From assembly GCA_018713425.1 (NCBI GenBank), contig DVOT01000092.1:1-33172 (forward strand): DNA of 33,172 nt, written 5' to 3'. The notes beneath the pieces were generated by a model, which was not told the origin of the DNA, searched no databases, and saw only the letters and a program-made list of their open reading frames with translations. Made by a program: the position numbers and the translations under genes. The first letter of the stretch is position 1. Every line of letters starts with the position of its first letter. The DNA is from Alectryocaccomicrobium faecavium. Lineage in GTDB: Bacteria; Bacillota; Clostridia; Christensenellales; Aristaeellaceae. Below, in pieces: positions 6,318 to 14,636 of this stretch.

Positions 6318-8004
6318 TTGGTTTTTGCTGGGCGAAAGCGTGGGCCCGTTGGCGGCGCTGGAAACCGATGTGTGCGCTGTGCTGGAGAACGCGGGGGAAA
6401 TTCCCGCGGTGGAAATGGGCTTCCACGCGCGCGAAGCGGAATGGGTTGCCAATCGGGAATGGACGTTTGAAACCCGGTTTGATTGCCCGGAAGGCGAGGA
6501 TGAGCGCCTGCGCTTGCGCTTTGGGCATATTTATGGGCCCCACGTGGTGCGCCTCAACGACGGAGAACCCATTGTGCCCGTGGCGGGCGCGTATGAGTTG
6601 ACGGCTGATTTGCGCGAGGGAGAGAATTGCCTGCGGGTGATTTTCCGGCCGGAACCGCACCTGTATGTCCGGCGCTGTGCGCCGCGCATCGGCTTTTCTG
6701 GCACGCGCCTGGAAGGATATAGCTATGTGCGCGTGGAAAACTGGGACGTGGAAGCGGGCGTTTCCCGGCTTTCGCTGGAAGCGTTTGTGGGCGGAAGGTA
6801 CCAGTTTACGTATACGGTTTCGCGCGAGGGCGCGTTGATTGCGCGCACACAGGTGCAAGAACGCTTGCCAGCGGCTAGGCGGCAGATTGCGCATGAATTC
6901 GACATGGGCTCCGCCGACGGTGAAAGCGTGGAAGTGCTGCTCACCATCGAGCGCGGTGGCGTTGGTTGCGACGCCATGCGCGCGTGGGTGCTGCCCTATA
7001 GCGGAGAGACACCCCTGCGCCTGGTGGAGGGGCCGTGCCATCCCGCGACGTTGGCCCGCTTGGGCGCGCAGGCGGCTGTGGGGCGGTTTTCAGCGCGAGA
7101 AAAGAGCAAGTTGGCCCGCGCGGGCGTCGCCGCGCTGCTGCCGGAGGAGAGGGAAGAGGGGTTTGCCCGGGTGGCCATGGCCGCGCCGGAAGAATGCCTC
7201 CGGCACGCGGAAGGCCATCCTTTTTGGCCGCAGGGCTGCGCGCTGCTGAAGAGCCGGCATACCCCGGCCATGGATCTCAAGGAATATCAGGCGCTGTTTT
7301 CCCGTACAGTAGGCGAGGAGCCGGAGCGGTTCGCGCGGCTCACGCGGTACGCGCAGGCGGAATGCGTGGCTTTTGCGGCGCGCGAAGCGCGCGAGCGCGG
7401 CGCGCGGTTCTTGGCGGCAAAGGCGTTCGACGAGGAATTTGCCTATGCCAGCGCCGCGTTGGTGGAGGCGAATGGCACTTGCAGGCCCGCGTTTTGGGCG
7501 CTGCGGGATGCGTGGAAATCCGTACACGCCTTTTTGCGCATGGATTTGTGGCAGCGCGTGGAACCAGAGGAGGCGGTTTCGCTGGAAGCGGTACTTTTGC
7601 GCGATACTCCGCTGGGCACGCTTCACTTGCGCTGTGAGGCGTACGGCATGCAAGGCGAATCCATTGCCCGCAGTGCAATCGAGGAAGAGGGGGGCTCCTT
7701 CTCCTTTGCGGCGCCGGGGGAAGCGTCGGTGGTACTATTGCGCACCATTGTCGAGGACGCGTATGGCAGGCTCGTCAGCCGGTGCGATCAGCTTTTGTGC
7801 GTAGAGAGCGGAGAGAGGCCAATGGCTCCTCTTTGGAATCCGCCGCGCACGCGGCTTGCCCAGCGGGATGGCCTTTTGCTCAATGAAGGGCCTTCCGTGG
7901 CGCTGTGCGTGTGCGCGGAAGGCTATTATGGCGCGCTCTTGCCCGGGGAATCCATCCGCCTGGAAAAAGGCGGCGCGTTTGAGTGCTTAAATGCAATATT
8001 GTGA
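6289..8004 (+). CDS. GH2-like protein lacking a catalytic barrel
   Basis: A 571-residue protein with no signal peptide. I recognise it only by parts. The N-terminal 230 residues look like the jelly-roll sugar-binding and Ig-like domains of GH2 beta-mannosidase-type enzymes (WTFETRFDCPEGEDERLRLRFGHIYGPHVVRLND, then GENCLRVIF). Residues about 354-409 (YAQAECVAFAAREARERGARF, CRPAFWALRDAWKSV) parallel the barrel's closing segment, where mannosidases read QAEA...RRR and GRPKPAYYAL. The stretch that should hold the TIM barrel is only about 100 residues, with neither an Asn-Glu acid/base pair nor a nucleophile glutamate in context. It therefore looks like a non-catalytic relative, perhaps a carbohydrate-binding or structural protein. 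A GGAGGG site precedes the ATG at 6289. It overlaps the Nudix gene by 29 bp. Confidence 0.6.
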   Translation: MPSSRKIASNWFLLGESVGPLAALETDVCAVLENAGEIPAVEMGFHAREAEWVANREWTFETRFDCPEGEDERLRLRFGHIYGPHVVRLNDGEPIVPVAGAYELTADLREGENCLRVIFRPEPHLYVRRCAPRIGFSGTRLEGYSYVRVENWDVEAGVSRLSLEAFVGGRYQFTYTVSREGALIARTQVQERLPAARRQIAHEFDMGSADGESVEVLLTIERGGVGCDAMRAWVLPYSGETPLRLVEGPCHPATLARLGAQAAVGRFSAREKSKLARAGVAALLPEEREEGFARVAMAAPEECLRHAEGHPFWPQGCALLKSRHTPAMDLKEYQALFSRTVGEEPERFARLTRYAQAECVAFAAREARERGARFLAAKAFDEEFAYASAALVEANGTCRPAFWALRDAWKSVHAFLRMDLWQRVEPEEAVSLEAVLLRDTPLGTLHLRCEAYGMQGESIARSAIEEEGGSFSFAAPGEASVVLLRTIVEDAYGRLVSRCDQLLCVESGERPMAPLWNPPRTRLAQRDGLLLNEGPSVALCVCAEGYYGALLPGESIRLEKGGAFECLNAIL

Positions 8005-8022
8005 TGTCAGGCGGTGCGGCGA

Positions 8023-8592
8023 ATGTATTTCGAACATGAAAATCCTTTTTCCAGCATGCCCAACCTGCGCACGGAGCGGTTGCTTTTGCGCAAGCTGAAT
8101 ATGCACGACGCACAGGATGTGTACGACTATTCCAGCGATCCGCTCGTCGCCAAGCATGTGCTGTGGGACGCGCATCGCAATGTGGCGGAGAGCAAAAGCT
8201 ATATCCGCTATATGATGCGCAAATACCGCCTGGGCGAGCCGAGCAGTTGGGGCATGGAATACCTAGAAGAAAACCGGATCATTGGCACCATTGGCTTTAT
8301 GTGGTACAACGAGGAAAACCGCTCCGCCGAAGTGGGATATTCGCTTTCGCGCGCCTATTGGAACCGTGGGCTGATGACCGAGGCGCTTTCCGCCGTGGTG
8401 CGCTATGGGTTCGAGCGGTTGGGGCTCAACCGCATCGAAGCGCAGCATGAGGTGGACAACCCCGCTTCCGGCGCGGTGATGCGCAAGGTGGGCATGCGGC
8501 ATGAGGGCACGCTGCGCTCGCGTCTGTATAACAAGGGTCGGTATGTGGATGTTGAGTTGTATGCCATTTTGCGTAAAGACCGGAACATCTGA
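8023..8592 (+). CDS. GNAT-family N-acetyltransferase, RimJ/RimL-like
   Basis: About 189 residues with the GNAT fold: LRTERLLLRKLNMHDAQDVYDYSSDPLV at the N-terminus is the classic RimJ/RimL entry. GTIGFMWYNEENRSAEVGYSLSRAYWNRGLMTEAL follows, with the acetyl-CoA-binding Q/R-x-x-G/A-type loop represented by RAYWNRGLMTEA. FERLGLNRIEAQHEVDNPASGAVMRKVGMRHEGTLR is the typical end. Such enzymes acetylate ribosomal protein N-termini, antibiotics or small amines; the substrate is unknown. The start is uncertain between GTG 8014 and ATG 8023; neither has a strong ribosome site. It follows the GH2-like gene closely and is probably cotranscribed with it. Confidence 0.88.
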   Translation: MYFEHENPFSSMPNLRTERLLLRKLNMHDAQDVYDYSSDPLVAKHVLWDAHRNVAESKSYIRYMMRKYRLGEPSSWGMEYLEENRIIGTIGFMWYNEENRSAEVGYSLSRAYWNRGLMTEALSAVVRYGFERLGLNRIEAQHEVDNPASGAVMRKVGMRHEGTLRSRLYNKGRYVDVELYAILRKDRNI

Positions 8593-8674
8593 GGGCGGAC
8601 GCGCGTCTTTAGAATGACGGGAATTTCTCGCGAAGCATACGGACGGCTGGGAATTTTAAATTCCAGCAAATCTT

Positions 8675-8703
8675 TTGCTTTGTGCGCGAATTTGTATTAT
8701 AAT
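8675..8703 (+). promoter_or_regulatory. Promoter of the cdaA operon
   Basis: TTGCTT (8675-8680) and TATAAT (8698-8703) are separated by 17 bp. They lie in an AT-rich stretch about 40 bp upstream of the cdaA start. Confidence 0.65.
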
Positions 8704-8743
8704 ATAGAAGCACAGGAGAAACGTTTGCTTAGGGGGTGAAGCT

Positions 8744-9619
8744 TTGGCACAGTTAACGGCACTTTGGGAGCAGGCGGTTGCGCTGTTTACCACGCTGTTT
8801 TTGCAGCCGGATTGGCGCAACATTCTGGATATTGCCATAATGGCGGTGATCATATATCAGGTGATCCGCCTGGCCGTTCGCACGCGCGCTAGCTCGGTTT
8901 TTAAGGGCATAGCGCTGCTTTTGGTGCTGGCTTGGGTAGCGGAGGTTATGCAGCTCAATACCTTGCGCTGGATGCTTCAGTTGATTATCAACACCGGCGT
9001 GATCGTGCTGGTGGTGCTGTTTCAACCGGAGCTGCGCCGCGCCCTGGAGCAAATTGGCCGCTCGCGCATTCGGGGCAATTCCCTCTTTGTGAACAAACAG
9101 GTTACTGAAGCGCGGCACGAGATCAGCGAAATTGTTACCGCGCTGACGGATCTTTCCCGCCGGCGCATCGGCGCGCTGATCGTGGTGGAACGTGGCACGG
9201 GTTTGAAAGATGTGGTGGAATCCGGCACGCGGATCGACGCGGAAATTACCGCGCCGCTGATTGAAAACATTTTTGAACCCAACACGCCGCTGCACGATGG
9301 CGCAATGATCATCCGCAACGATAGGATCGTGGCGGCGGCTTGTATTTTGCAGCTTTCAGAAAATTCTTCCATCAGCCGCGAATTGGGCACGCGGCATCGC
9401 GCGGCGCTGGGCATTTCGGAAACGACCGATGCTGTGGTGCTGATCGTTTCGGAAGAAACGGGCATCATTTCCACGGCGCGCGAAGGCAAGCTCACCCGCC
9501 ATTTGGATGCCAAGGCGCTCACGGCGCTTTTGACGGATCTTTTCGCGCCGGAAAGCGCGCAAACGCCGCTGGCGACCATTTTCAAGCGGAAGGAGGGCGC
9601 GCAAAATGAAAAAGAATGA
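8744..9619 (+). CDS. cdaA: Diadenylate cyclase CdaA (DisA_N/DAC domain)
   Basis: A 291-residue membrane enzyme that joins two ATP into cyclic di-AMP, the essential second messenger of many Firmicutes for osmotic and cell-wall homeostasis. Three membrane helices occupy roughly residues 20-95 (DIAIMAVIIYQVIRLAV, GIALLLVLAWVAEVM, WMLQLIINTGVIVLVVLF). The DAC domain then carries LHDGAMII with Asp185-Gly-Ala and GTRHRAALG with Arg217-His-Arg, the two catalytic motifs. The start is a TTG at 8744 behind AGGGGGTG at 8731-8738. It is the first gene of its operon and overlaps cdaR by 14 bp. Length and motifs are normal for CdaA. Confidence 0.96.
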   Translation: MAQLTALWEQAVALFTTLFLQPDWRNILDIAIMAVIIYQVIRLAVRTRASSVFKGIALLLVLAWVAEVMQLNTLRWMLQLIINTGVIVLVVLFQPELRRALEQIGRSRIRGNSLFVNKQVTEARHEISEIVTALTDLSRRRIGALIVVERGTGLKDVVESGTRIDAEITAPLIENIFEPNTPLHDGAMIIRNDRIVAAACILQLSENSSISRELGTRHRAALGISETTDAVVLIVSEETGIISTAREGKLTRHLDAKALTALLTDLFAPESAQTPLATIFKRKEGAQNEKE

Positions 9620-10901
9620 TCTGCGCGAGGCGCTCAAGCAGATTGGGCGCACCATCCGGGAGAGCGCTACGCGGCATGTTGGCGTAAAAATTCTTTCCAT
9701 TATCTTGGCGATTTTTCTCTGGGCCTATGTGGTTTCCAGCGATACTTCCATCACGCGCAGCAAGGTGCTCTCCGGCGTGGGCGTGCAACTCACAGGGCAA
9801 ACCATTTTGCAACGGAATAACCTCGCCTTGCTCACGGATGTAACTTCGCAGCTTGCCTCCATCAGCGTGGAAGTAGAGGTCTCTCAATCGAACTACGCCT
9901 TGGTGAGCAGTTCCAATGTGGATGTGGTGCTGGATCTGAGCAATATTACGCGCGCGGGCACGCAAGTGCTCTCCCTGCGCGCAACCACGCCCTATGGCCG
10001 GGTGACGAATATTTGGCCTGCTTCGGTGGAACTGCAGGTGGAACAACTGGATACGCGCTATGTGCCCGTGAATGTGGAATTCGTGGGCGAAGTGCGCGAG
10101 GACTATTGGTATAACGCGGCCAGCGTCAACCCGTCATCGATCACCGTAAGCGGCCCTGCCAGCGTGGTGCAGCAGGTGAGCGAGGCGGTCGCCCAAGTGG
10201 ATGTGACGGATCGCACCGAGCCGTTCAACCGCTCGTGGACGCTGAACCTAGTGGACGGGGATGGCAATGTGCTCTCCACCAATGTGCTCACCCGCACTTC
10301 CACTTCGTCCACGGTGCGCGCGGAGGTGTATCCCACCAAGACCATCCCCATTTCCACGGAAATTTCCGATGTGTTCAAGGGCTCTGTGGCGGATGGCTAT
10401 GAGATAACGGGCGTAACGATTTCGCCCGAGAGCGCAACTGTGGCCGCGGAGCAAGAATTGCTGGATAGCCTGGATGTGCTGCGGATTACGCCCATATCGG
10501 TTTCCGATTTGCGCAGCACGTATTCCGCGCGCGCCAGCATTGCGGAATTGAGCAACTTCGAAAACATTTCGCCCGCGCAGGTGTATGTGACGATTGAAGT
10601 GGCGGAACAGATCGCTTCTCAAGTGGTCGAAAATGTCGTGGTGCGGTATGTGAACGTCAGCTCGGATTTCCGCGTGTACATGGATGATACGCAATCGCAA
10701 ATCACCGTAATTGCCACCGGGCCGCGCAGCGCGGTTTCCGATCTTACCGCGGAAGACTTGATTGCTACTGTGGATTTGGCCAATTATGGCCCTGGCGAGC
10801 ATGAGGTGCCCATCAGCGTGCAGCTTTCCAGCGAAAACCCGGAAGTGACGTTCAACCTGACGCCGGCTACGGTGAAAGTGCGCATAGAAGAGATTGAATA
10901 G
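9606..10901 (+). CDS. cdaR: CdaA regulatory protein CdaR (YbbR domains)
   Basis: A 431-residue protein with a short cytoplasmic N-terminus, one membrane helix at about residues 26-44 (VKILSIILAIFLWAYVV) and a long extracytoplasmic part made of repeated YbbR-type domains. The repeat signature is visible as motifs such as TTPYGRVTNIWPASVELQVEQ, VNPSSITVSGPASVVQQV, VTISPESATVAA and VIATGPRSAVSDL. CdaR binds CdaA and modulates c-di-AMP synthesis. The start at 9606 follows GGAGGG within the end of cdaA, so translation is coupled. In many Firmicutes glmM is the third gene of this operon; here it is replaced by other genes. Confidence 0.93.
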   Translation: MKKNDLREALKQIGRTIRESATRHVGVKILSIILAIFLWAYVVSSDTSITRSKVLSGVGVQLTGQTILQRNNLALLTDVTSQLASISVEVEVSQSNYALVSSSNVDVVLDLSNITRAGTQVLSLRATTPYGRVTNIWPASVELQVEQLDTRYVPVNVEFVGEVREDYWYNAASVNPSSITVSGPASVVQQVSEAVAQVDVTDRTEPFNRSWTLNLVDGDGNVLSTNVLTRTSTSSTVRAEVYPTKTIPISTEISDVFKGSVADGYEITGVTISPESATVAAEQELLDSLDVLRITPISVSDLRSTYSARASIAELSNFENISPAQVYVTIEVAEQIASQVVENVVVRYVNVSSDFRVYMDDTQSQITVIATGPRSAVSDLTAEDLIATVDLANYGPGEHEVPISVQLSSENPEVTFNLTPATVKVRIEEIE

Positions 10902-10913
10902 CGAGGTGAAACC

Positions 10914-11636
10914 ATGGGGCAGAGCGCCTTTGCGGATGCGTTGGTTCAGACCCTCCTGGGGTGGTTGCGTTGGCTGGCGGATATCGCTTGGAGCCTGCTC
11001 CAGGGCGGTTCGGGCTTTTTGCGTTGGTTTTCCAGCCATTGGGTCGCGCTGTTGGTGGGGCTGATCATCGCTTGCTTGTTTGTGGATTGGCTGATTTGGA
11101 TGCTGCGCTGGCGGCCATATTGGCTGTGGTTTCGCAAAAAGCGGCCGGTTTTGCTGGATGACGACGCTATGGCGCGCCGGGCGGTGGAATTCGCGCAGCC
11201 CAAGCCGCAACCGCTGCGCTTTCACAGCAGCGCTTTGCGCAACGAGCGGGAGGATGAAGAAGCCTTTTATGAAGAAATGGAAGATATGAGCGAATCCGCC
11301 TCGATGTTTGATGAGGAGGATTTCACGCCTCCCGCTGCGCCCGCACGCCCTGTTTCTGCCGGGCGTGCGGGACAAGGCGGCTTGGATTCTTCCGACACAT
11401 ACGCACCTTGCGATGAAGAATATGAAGATTATGATGCGTATGCGGAGGATTCCGACGCATACGACGCGGCAGAAGGCGAGGATGACGGCGAAGCGTTGGA
11501 TTCCTCGGCGTACAGCCAATATATGCGGCCGGAAAACGCGCAGGCGCCGAAGGCAGAAGAAGAAGTGAAGCCGCTTTCGCGCCGCGAACGGCGCATGTTT
11601 TTTGAAGGCGATGAAAATGGGGAGGACGACGCATGA
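10914..11636 (+). CDS. Uncharacterised membrane protein with a long acidic tail
   Basis: I do not recognise a family. The 240 residues split into a Trp-rich N-terminal part with a membrane segment around residues 40-62 (WVALLVGLIIACLFVDWLIWML), then a basic patch (RWRPYWLWFRKKRP). The remaining 170 residues are low-complexity, strongly acidic and tyrosine-rich (DEEYEDYDAYAEDSDAYDA), ending with a short basic SRRERRMFF motif. The tail is likely cytoplasmic and disordered. A GAGGTG site precedes the ATG at 10914. It sits 12 bp after cdaR and overlaps the next gene by 4 bp, so it is a true operon member. It may be an adaptor at the membrane for the c-di-AMP or envelope functions around it; that is speculation. 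Confidence 0.75.
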   Translation: MGQSAFADALVQTLLGWLRWLADIAWSLLQGGSGFLRWFSSHWVALLVGLIIACLFVDWLIWMLRWRPYWLWFRKKRPVLLDDDAMARRAVEFAQPKPQPLRFHSSALRNEREDEEAFYEEMEDMSESASMFDEEDFTPPAAPARPVSAGRAGQGGLDSSDTYAPCDEEYEDYDAYAEDSDAYDAAEGEDDGEALDSSAYSQYMRPENAQAPKAEEEVKPLSRRERRMFFEGDENGEDDA

Positions 11637-12298
11637 CGGGCAAGAGGATTCAGGCGATCATTGGGCACTATGGCAGTGGAAAAACAGAAATTGCCATGAA
11701 TCTGGCCATTGCCTTGGCGCAGCGGGATCCCGTAACGCTGGTCGATTTGGACATTGTGAATCCCTATTTTCGCAGCGCAGAGCATCCGCAGGTGCTAAAG
11801 GCGCACGGCGTAAAGTTGGTGAAGCCGGAATTCGCCAATACATCGGTGGATATTCCCTCCTTGGCGGCGGATGTGGACGCTGCCCTTTTGGATGAAAGCC
11901 GCCGCGTGGTGCTGGATGTGGGCGGAGATGACGCGGGCGCGCGGGCGCTGGGCCGGTTTAAGCCGCATTTCGACCGGTTTGGCCTTTCGCTGCTCGCGGT
12001 TGTCAACCCATACAGGCCGCGTTCTGGCAGCGTGGAGCAAATCATTTCCATGCTGGCGGCCATGCAGGAACGCGCCCGCTTTCCGATTACGGGCCTTGTG
12101 AACAATGCCAATCTTTCCCATCTCACGCAGCCGGAAAACCTCCTCTATGGCCGGGAAGTTCTGGCCCAGGTTTCGCGGGAAACGGGAATTCCCGTCGTGC
12201 TGGAATGCGCGCTGGAACACGCGCGTCCTCGCGAACCCTTGGCAGGCGCGGCATTTTTGCCGTTGCAGCGGTATACCAAACCAGAATGGATGGATTGA
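11633..12298 (+). CDS. ParA/MinD-like P-loop ATPase
   Basis: A 221-residue SIMIBI-class ATPase. The phosphate-binding loop is GHYGSGKTEIAMNLA near the N-terminus. The switch region is TLVDLDIVNPYFRSAEH, and RRVVLDVGGDDAGARAL matches the Walker B strand of ParA/MinD/CobB-like proteins. The loop lacks the deviant signature lysine (KGG) of true ParA/MinD, so it belongs to a less characterised branch often annotated as CobQ/CobB/MinD/ParA nucleotide-binding. No C-terminal amphipathic helix is evident. The ATG overlaps the stop of the acidic membrane protein (ATGA), with GGGGAGGAC as ribosome site. Its place in the cdaAR operon suggests a role at the membrane or in envelope growth; the substrate is unknown. 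Confidence 0.8.
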   Translation: MTGKRIQAIIGHYGSGKTEIAMNLAIALAQRDPVTLVDLDIVNPYFRSAEHPQVLKAHGVKLVKPEFANTSVDIPSLAADVDAALLDESRRVVLDVGGDDAGARALGRFKPHFDRFGLSLLAVVNPYRPRSGSVEQIISMLAAMQERARFPITGLVNNANLSHLTQPENLLYGREVLAQVSRETGIPVVLECALEHARPREPLAGAAFLPLQRYTKPEWMD

Positions 12299-12311
12299 TT
12301 AGGAGGTACCC

Positions 12312-13202
12312 ATGGCAAAATCCCGCAAAAAGCCCACCAAGCCCGCCCACATATGGATCAGCGTGGGGGTTTTGGTGGCTTGCATCGGCGGCTTATTTCT
12401 TTTTGCGATCGCTCGTCCCAGTGTGTCACCAGACGGAATTGATGTGCAACTTGCGCTCACTGTAACGCCCACGCCTACGCCGTCGCCGTCGCCCACTCCG
12501 TCGCCCACACCAGTGCCCACGCCCAGTCCTACGCCTAGCCCCACGCCATTGCCTACGCCAACGCCTACGCCAGTGCCCATGCCAACGCCTACGGCAGTGG
12601 CGGTGGAACTGCCGTATTTGATTGAGGTGAACAAAACGGCGCAGGTGGTGACGATTTATACGCTGGATGAAAACGGGCAATATACCATTCCTGTGAAATA
12701 CATGATTTGTTCCACGGGATATAAGGATAGCAAGTTCCCCGATGGTCTGTATCCGCTCAAGGAACGCTATGAATGGCGCTATATGTTGGACGGTACATAT
12801 GGCAAGTACGCCACACGCATCAGCGGGCACATTCTTTTCCACTCGGTTCCGTTTGAATCCAAAGATTCCAACGATATGTTCTGGTCGAAATATGAGGAAC
12901 TGGGGGAAAATGAATCGGGCGGCTGCATCCGCCTGTTGGCCAAGGACGCCAAGTGGATTCAGGACAATTGCCCGGAGGGCACGCCGGTGCGCTCGATAAA
13001 AGGCGAAGAAATGCCAGAAATTAAACAGCAATTGCTGGATGCCATTCCCGAGCTTGTAAAGGGCTATGGCTGGGATCCGACCGATCCCGATCCGGAAAAT
13101 CCCATTTATTATGCGGAGCCAGACGCGACGCCCATGCCGACGCGCGTCCCGTGGGTGACGCCAGATCCGGCACAATTCGATTGGTCGCGGGAATTGGACT
13201 AA
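12312..13202 (+). CDS. L,D-transpeptidase (YkuD domain) with Pro-Thr linker
   Basis: A 296-residue wall enzyme expected to form or modify L,D peptide cross-links in peptidoglycan. An N-terminal membrane anchor (about residues 14-33, WISVGVLVACIGGLFLFAIA) is followed by a linker of roughly 45 residues built from repeated P-T/P-S/V-P units (residues about 52-96). The YkuD domain starts at LPYLIEVNKTAQVVTIY. The active site is complete: His177 in ILFHSVPF and Cys205 in ESGGCIRL. The C-terminal 40 residues are again Pro- and Asp-rich. TAGGAGGT precedes the ATG. It is the last gene of the cdaA operon and ends at a strong bidirectional hairpin. The linker DNA is an imperfect tandem array of CC-ACG-CC-type units, which can change length by slippage. 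Confidence 0.93.
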   Translation: MAKSRKKPTKPAHIWISVGVLVACIGGLFLFAIARPSVSPDGIDVQLALTVTPTPTPSPSPTPSPTPVPTPSPTPSPTPLPTPTPTPVPMPTPTAVAVELPYLIEVNKTAQVVTIYTLDENGQYTIPVKYMICSTGYKDSKFPDGLYPLKERYEWRYMLDGTYGKYATRISGHILFHSVPFESKDSNDMFWSKYEELGENESGGCIRLLAKDAKWIQDNCPEGTPVRSIKGEEMPEIKQQLLDAIPELVKGYGWDPTDPDPENPIYYAEPDATPMPTRVPWVTPDPAQFDWSRELD

Positions 13203-13212
13203 TGCATGTATG

Positions 13213-13266
13213 ATGCCCCTATGAGGATCGGCAGTGGAAAAGCCGGTTCTCATAGGGGCATTGTTT
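13213..13266. terminator. Bidirectional terminator between the cdaA operon and glyA
   Basis: A stem of about 19 bp (ATGCCCCTATGAG...GCC and GGC...CTCATAGGGGCAT) lies exactly between two convergent genes and is followed by TTGTTTG on the plus strand. Confidence 0.8.
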
Positions 13267-13350
13267 GAAAGGTGTTTTTCCCAAAAATGCGGCTCGCGAC
13301 GCTTGGCCGCGAGCCAGAATTCTTTTTTATCGGTTTGAAGGTGGAACGCT

Positions 13351-14601
13351 TTATGCCCAAACGTCGTTCTCGTAGAGCGGGAACCGGGCACACAGCGCTT
13401 CCACGCGCGCTTTCACAGCGGGGAGGGCGGCTTCGCCATTCCGAATGGTCTGGGCGATCAAATCGGCGATTTCCACCATTTCGGCTTCGCGCATACCGCG
13501 AGTGGTGACGGCGGGTGTACCGATGCGCACGCCGCTGGTGACCATAGGCGAAAGGGTTTCCTTCGGGATGGTATTCTTGTTCACGGTGATGTTCGCCTGG
13601 CCGAGCAGCTTTTCCAGGTCTTTGCCCGTAACGCCGCTGCCGGTGAGGTCGATGAGCATCAGGTGATTGTCCGTGCCGCCGGAAACCAATTTCACGCCGC
13701 GTTCGGTGAGTGCCTTGGCCAGCGCCTGCGCGTTCACGCGGATGGCGTGCTGATAGGCCTTGAATTCGGGCTGCATGGCTTCGTGCAGGCATACGGCCTT
13801 CGCGGCGATGATGTGCATCAGCGGGCCGCCCTGCGTGCCGGGGAAGATGCCTTTATCGATGGCCTTGGCATACTTCTTTTTGCAGAGGATCATGCCACCG
13901 CGCGGGCCGCGCAAGGTCTTGTGCGTGGTGGTGGTAACGATATCGGCATAGGGCACGGGGTTCATGTGCTCGCCCGCGGCCACTAGGCCCGCGATGTGCG
14001 CCATATCGACCATCAGCAGCGCGCCTACCTCATCGGCAATTTCGCGGAACTTGGCGAAATCGATCTCGCGCGAATAAGCGCTTGCGCCCGCCACGATCAT
14101 CTTGGGCTTGCATTCCAGCGCAGTCTGGCGCACCGCGTCGTAATCGATGTATTCGTCTTCGCCTACGCCGTAGGCCGCGAAGTGGAAGTATTTGCCGGAA
14201 AGGTTCACTGGGCTGCCGTGCGTGAGATGGCCGCCATGCGAAAGGTTCATGCCCAGGATGGTATCGCCGGGCTCCAGCAGGGCAAAATACACGGCGATGT
14301 TCGCCTGCGCGCCGGAGTGGGGCTGCACATTCGCGTGTTCCGCGCCAAAAAGCTGGCAAGCGCGGTCGCGCGCCAGGTTTTCCACCACGTCCACGCACTC
14401 ACAACCGCCATAATAGCGCTTGCCCGGATAGCCCTCGGCATATTTGTTGGTCAAGTGCGAACCCATGGCCGCCAGAACGGCGGGACTCACAAAGTTTTCC
14501 GACGCGATCAGTTCGATATGCGCACGTTGCCGGGCTAGCTCAGCCTCCATCGCCTGCGCAACCTCTGGATCCGCCGCACGAATCACGCGAAAATCCATCA
14601 T
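13351..14601 (-). CDS. glyA: Serine hydroxymethyltransferase
   Basis: A 416-residue PLP enzyme that interconverts serine and glycine while charging tetrahydrofolate with a one-carbon unit. The family signature is intact: IELIASENFVSPAVLAAMGS near the N-terminus, EGYPGKRYYGGCE, the PLP-binding VTTTTHKTLRGPRGG with the Schiff-base Lys228, and SGVRIGTPAVTTRGM near the end. I start at the ATG at 14601 (MMDFRVIR), six bases after AGGTGG; an in-frame ATG five codons upstream overlaps that ribosome site. Length is normal. It is monocistronic by appearance, with its own promoter at 14637-14665 and the shared terminator at 13213-13266. Confidence 0.97.
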   Translation of the reverse strand: MMDFRVIRAADPEVAQAMEAELARQRAHIELIASENFVSPAVLAAMGSHLTNKYAEGYPGKRYYGGCECVDVVENLARDRACQLFGAEHANVQPHSGAQANIAVYFALLEPGDTILGMNLSHGGHLTHGSPVNLSGKYFHFAAYGVGEDEYIDYDAVRQTALECKPKMIVAGASAYSREIDFAKFREIADEVGALLMVDMAHIAGLVAAGEHMNPVPYADIVTTTTHKTLRGPRGGMILCKKKYAKAIDKGIFPGTQGGPLMHIIAAKAVCLHEAMQPEFKAYQHAIRVNAQALAKALTERGVKLVSGGTDNHLMLIDLTGSGVTGKDLEKLLGQANITVNKNTIPKETLSPMVTSGVRIGTPAVTTRGMREAEMVEIADLIAQTIRNGEAALPAVKARVEALCARFPLYENDVWA

Positions 14602-14636
14602 AATTGGCCACCTCATATCGTATGAAATTGAATCTT

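Noticed and set aside
5788..7041. Long minus-strand open frame of 417 codons opposite the Nudix and GH2-like genes
   Set aside because: It is antisense to two genes with clear protein signatures and ribosome sites. It is rich in Arg, His and Pro as expected for a mirror frame of GC-rich coding DNA, and it has no recognisable domain.
10248..11519. Long minus-strand open frame opposite cdaR and the acidic membrane protein
   Set aside because: Shadow frame with no ribosome site or family, while the plus strand carries a coupled operon.
12462..12600. The repeated units in the linker as a CRISPR-like or other tandem array
   Set aside because: Units are about 6-12 bp, in frame, and encode a normal Pro-Thr linker; there are no spacers.
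12426..13391. Minus-strand open frame opposite the L,D-transpeptidase, with a Gly/Arg repeat
   Set aside because: The repeat is the complement of the Pro-Thr linker and the frame runs through the terminator between the two genes.
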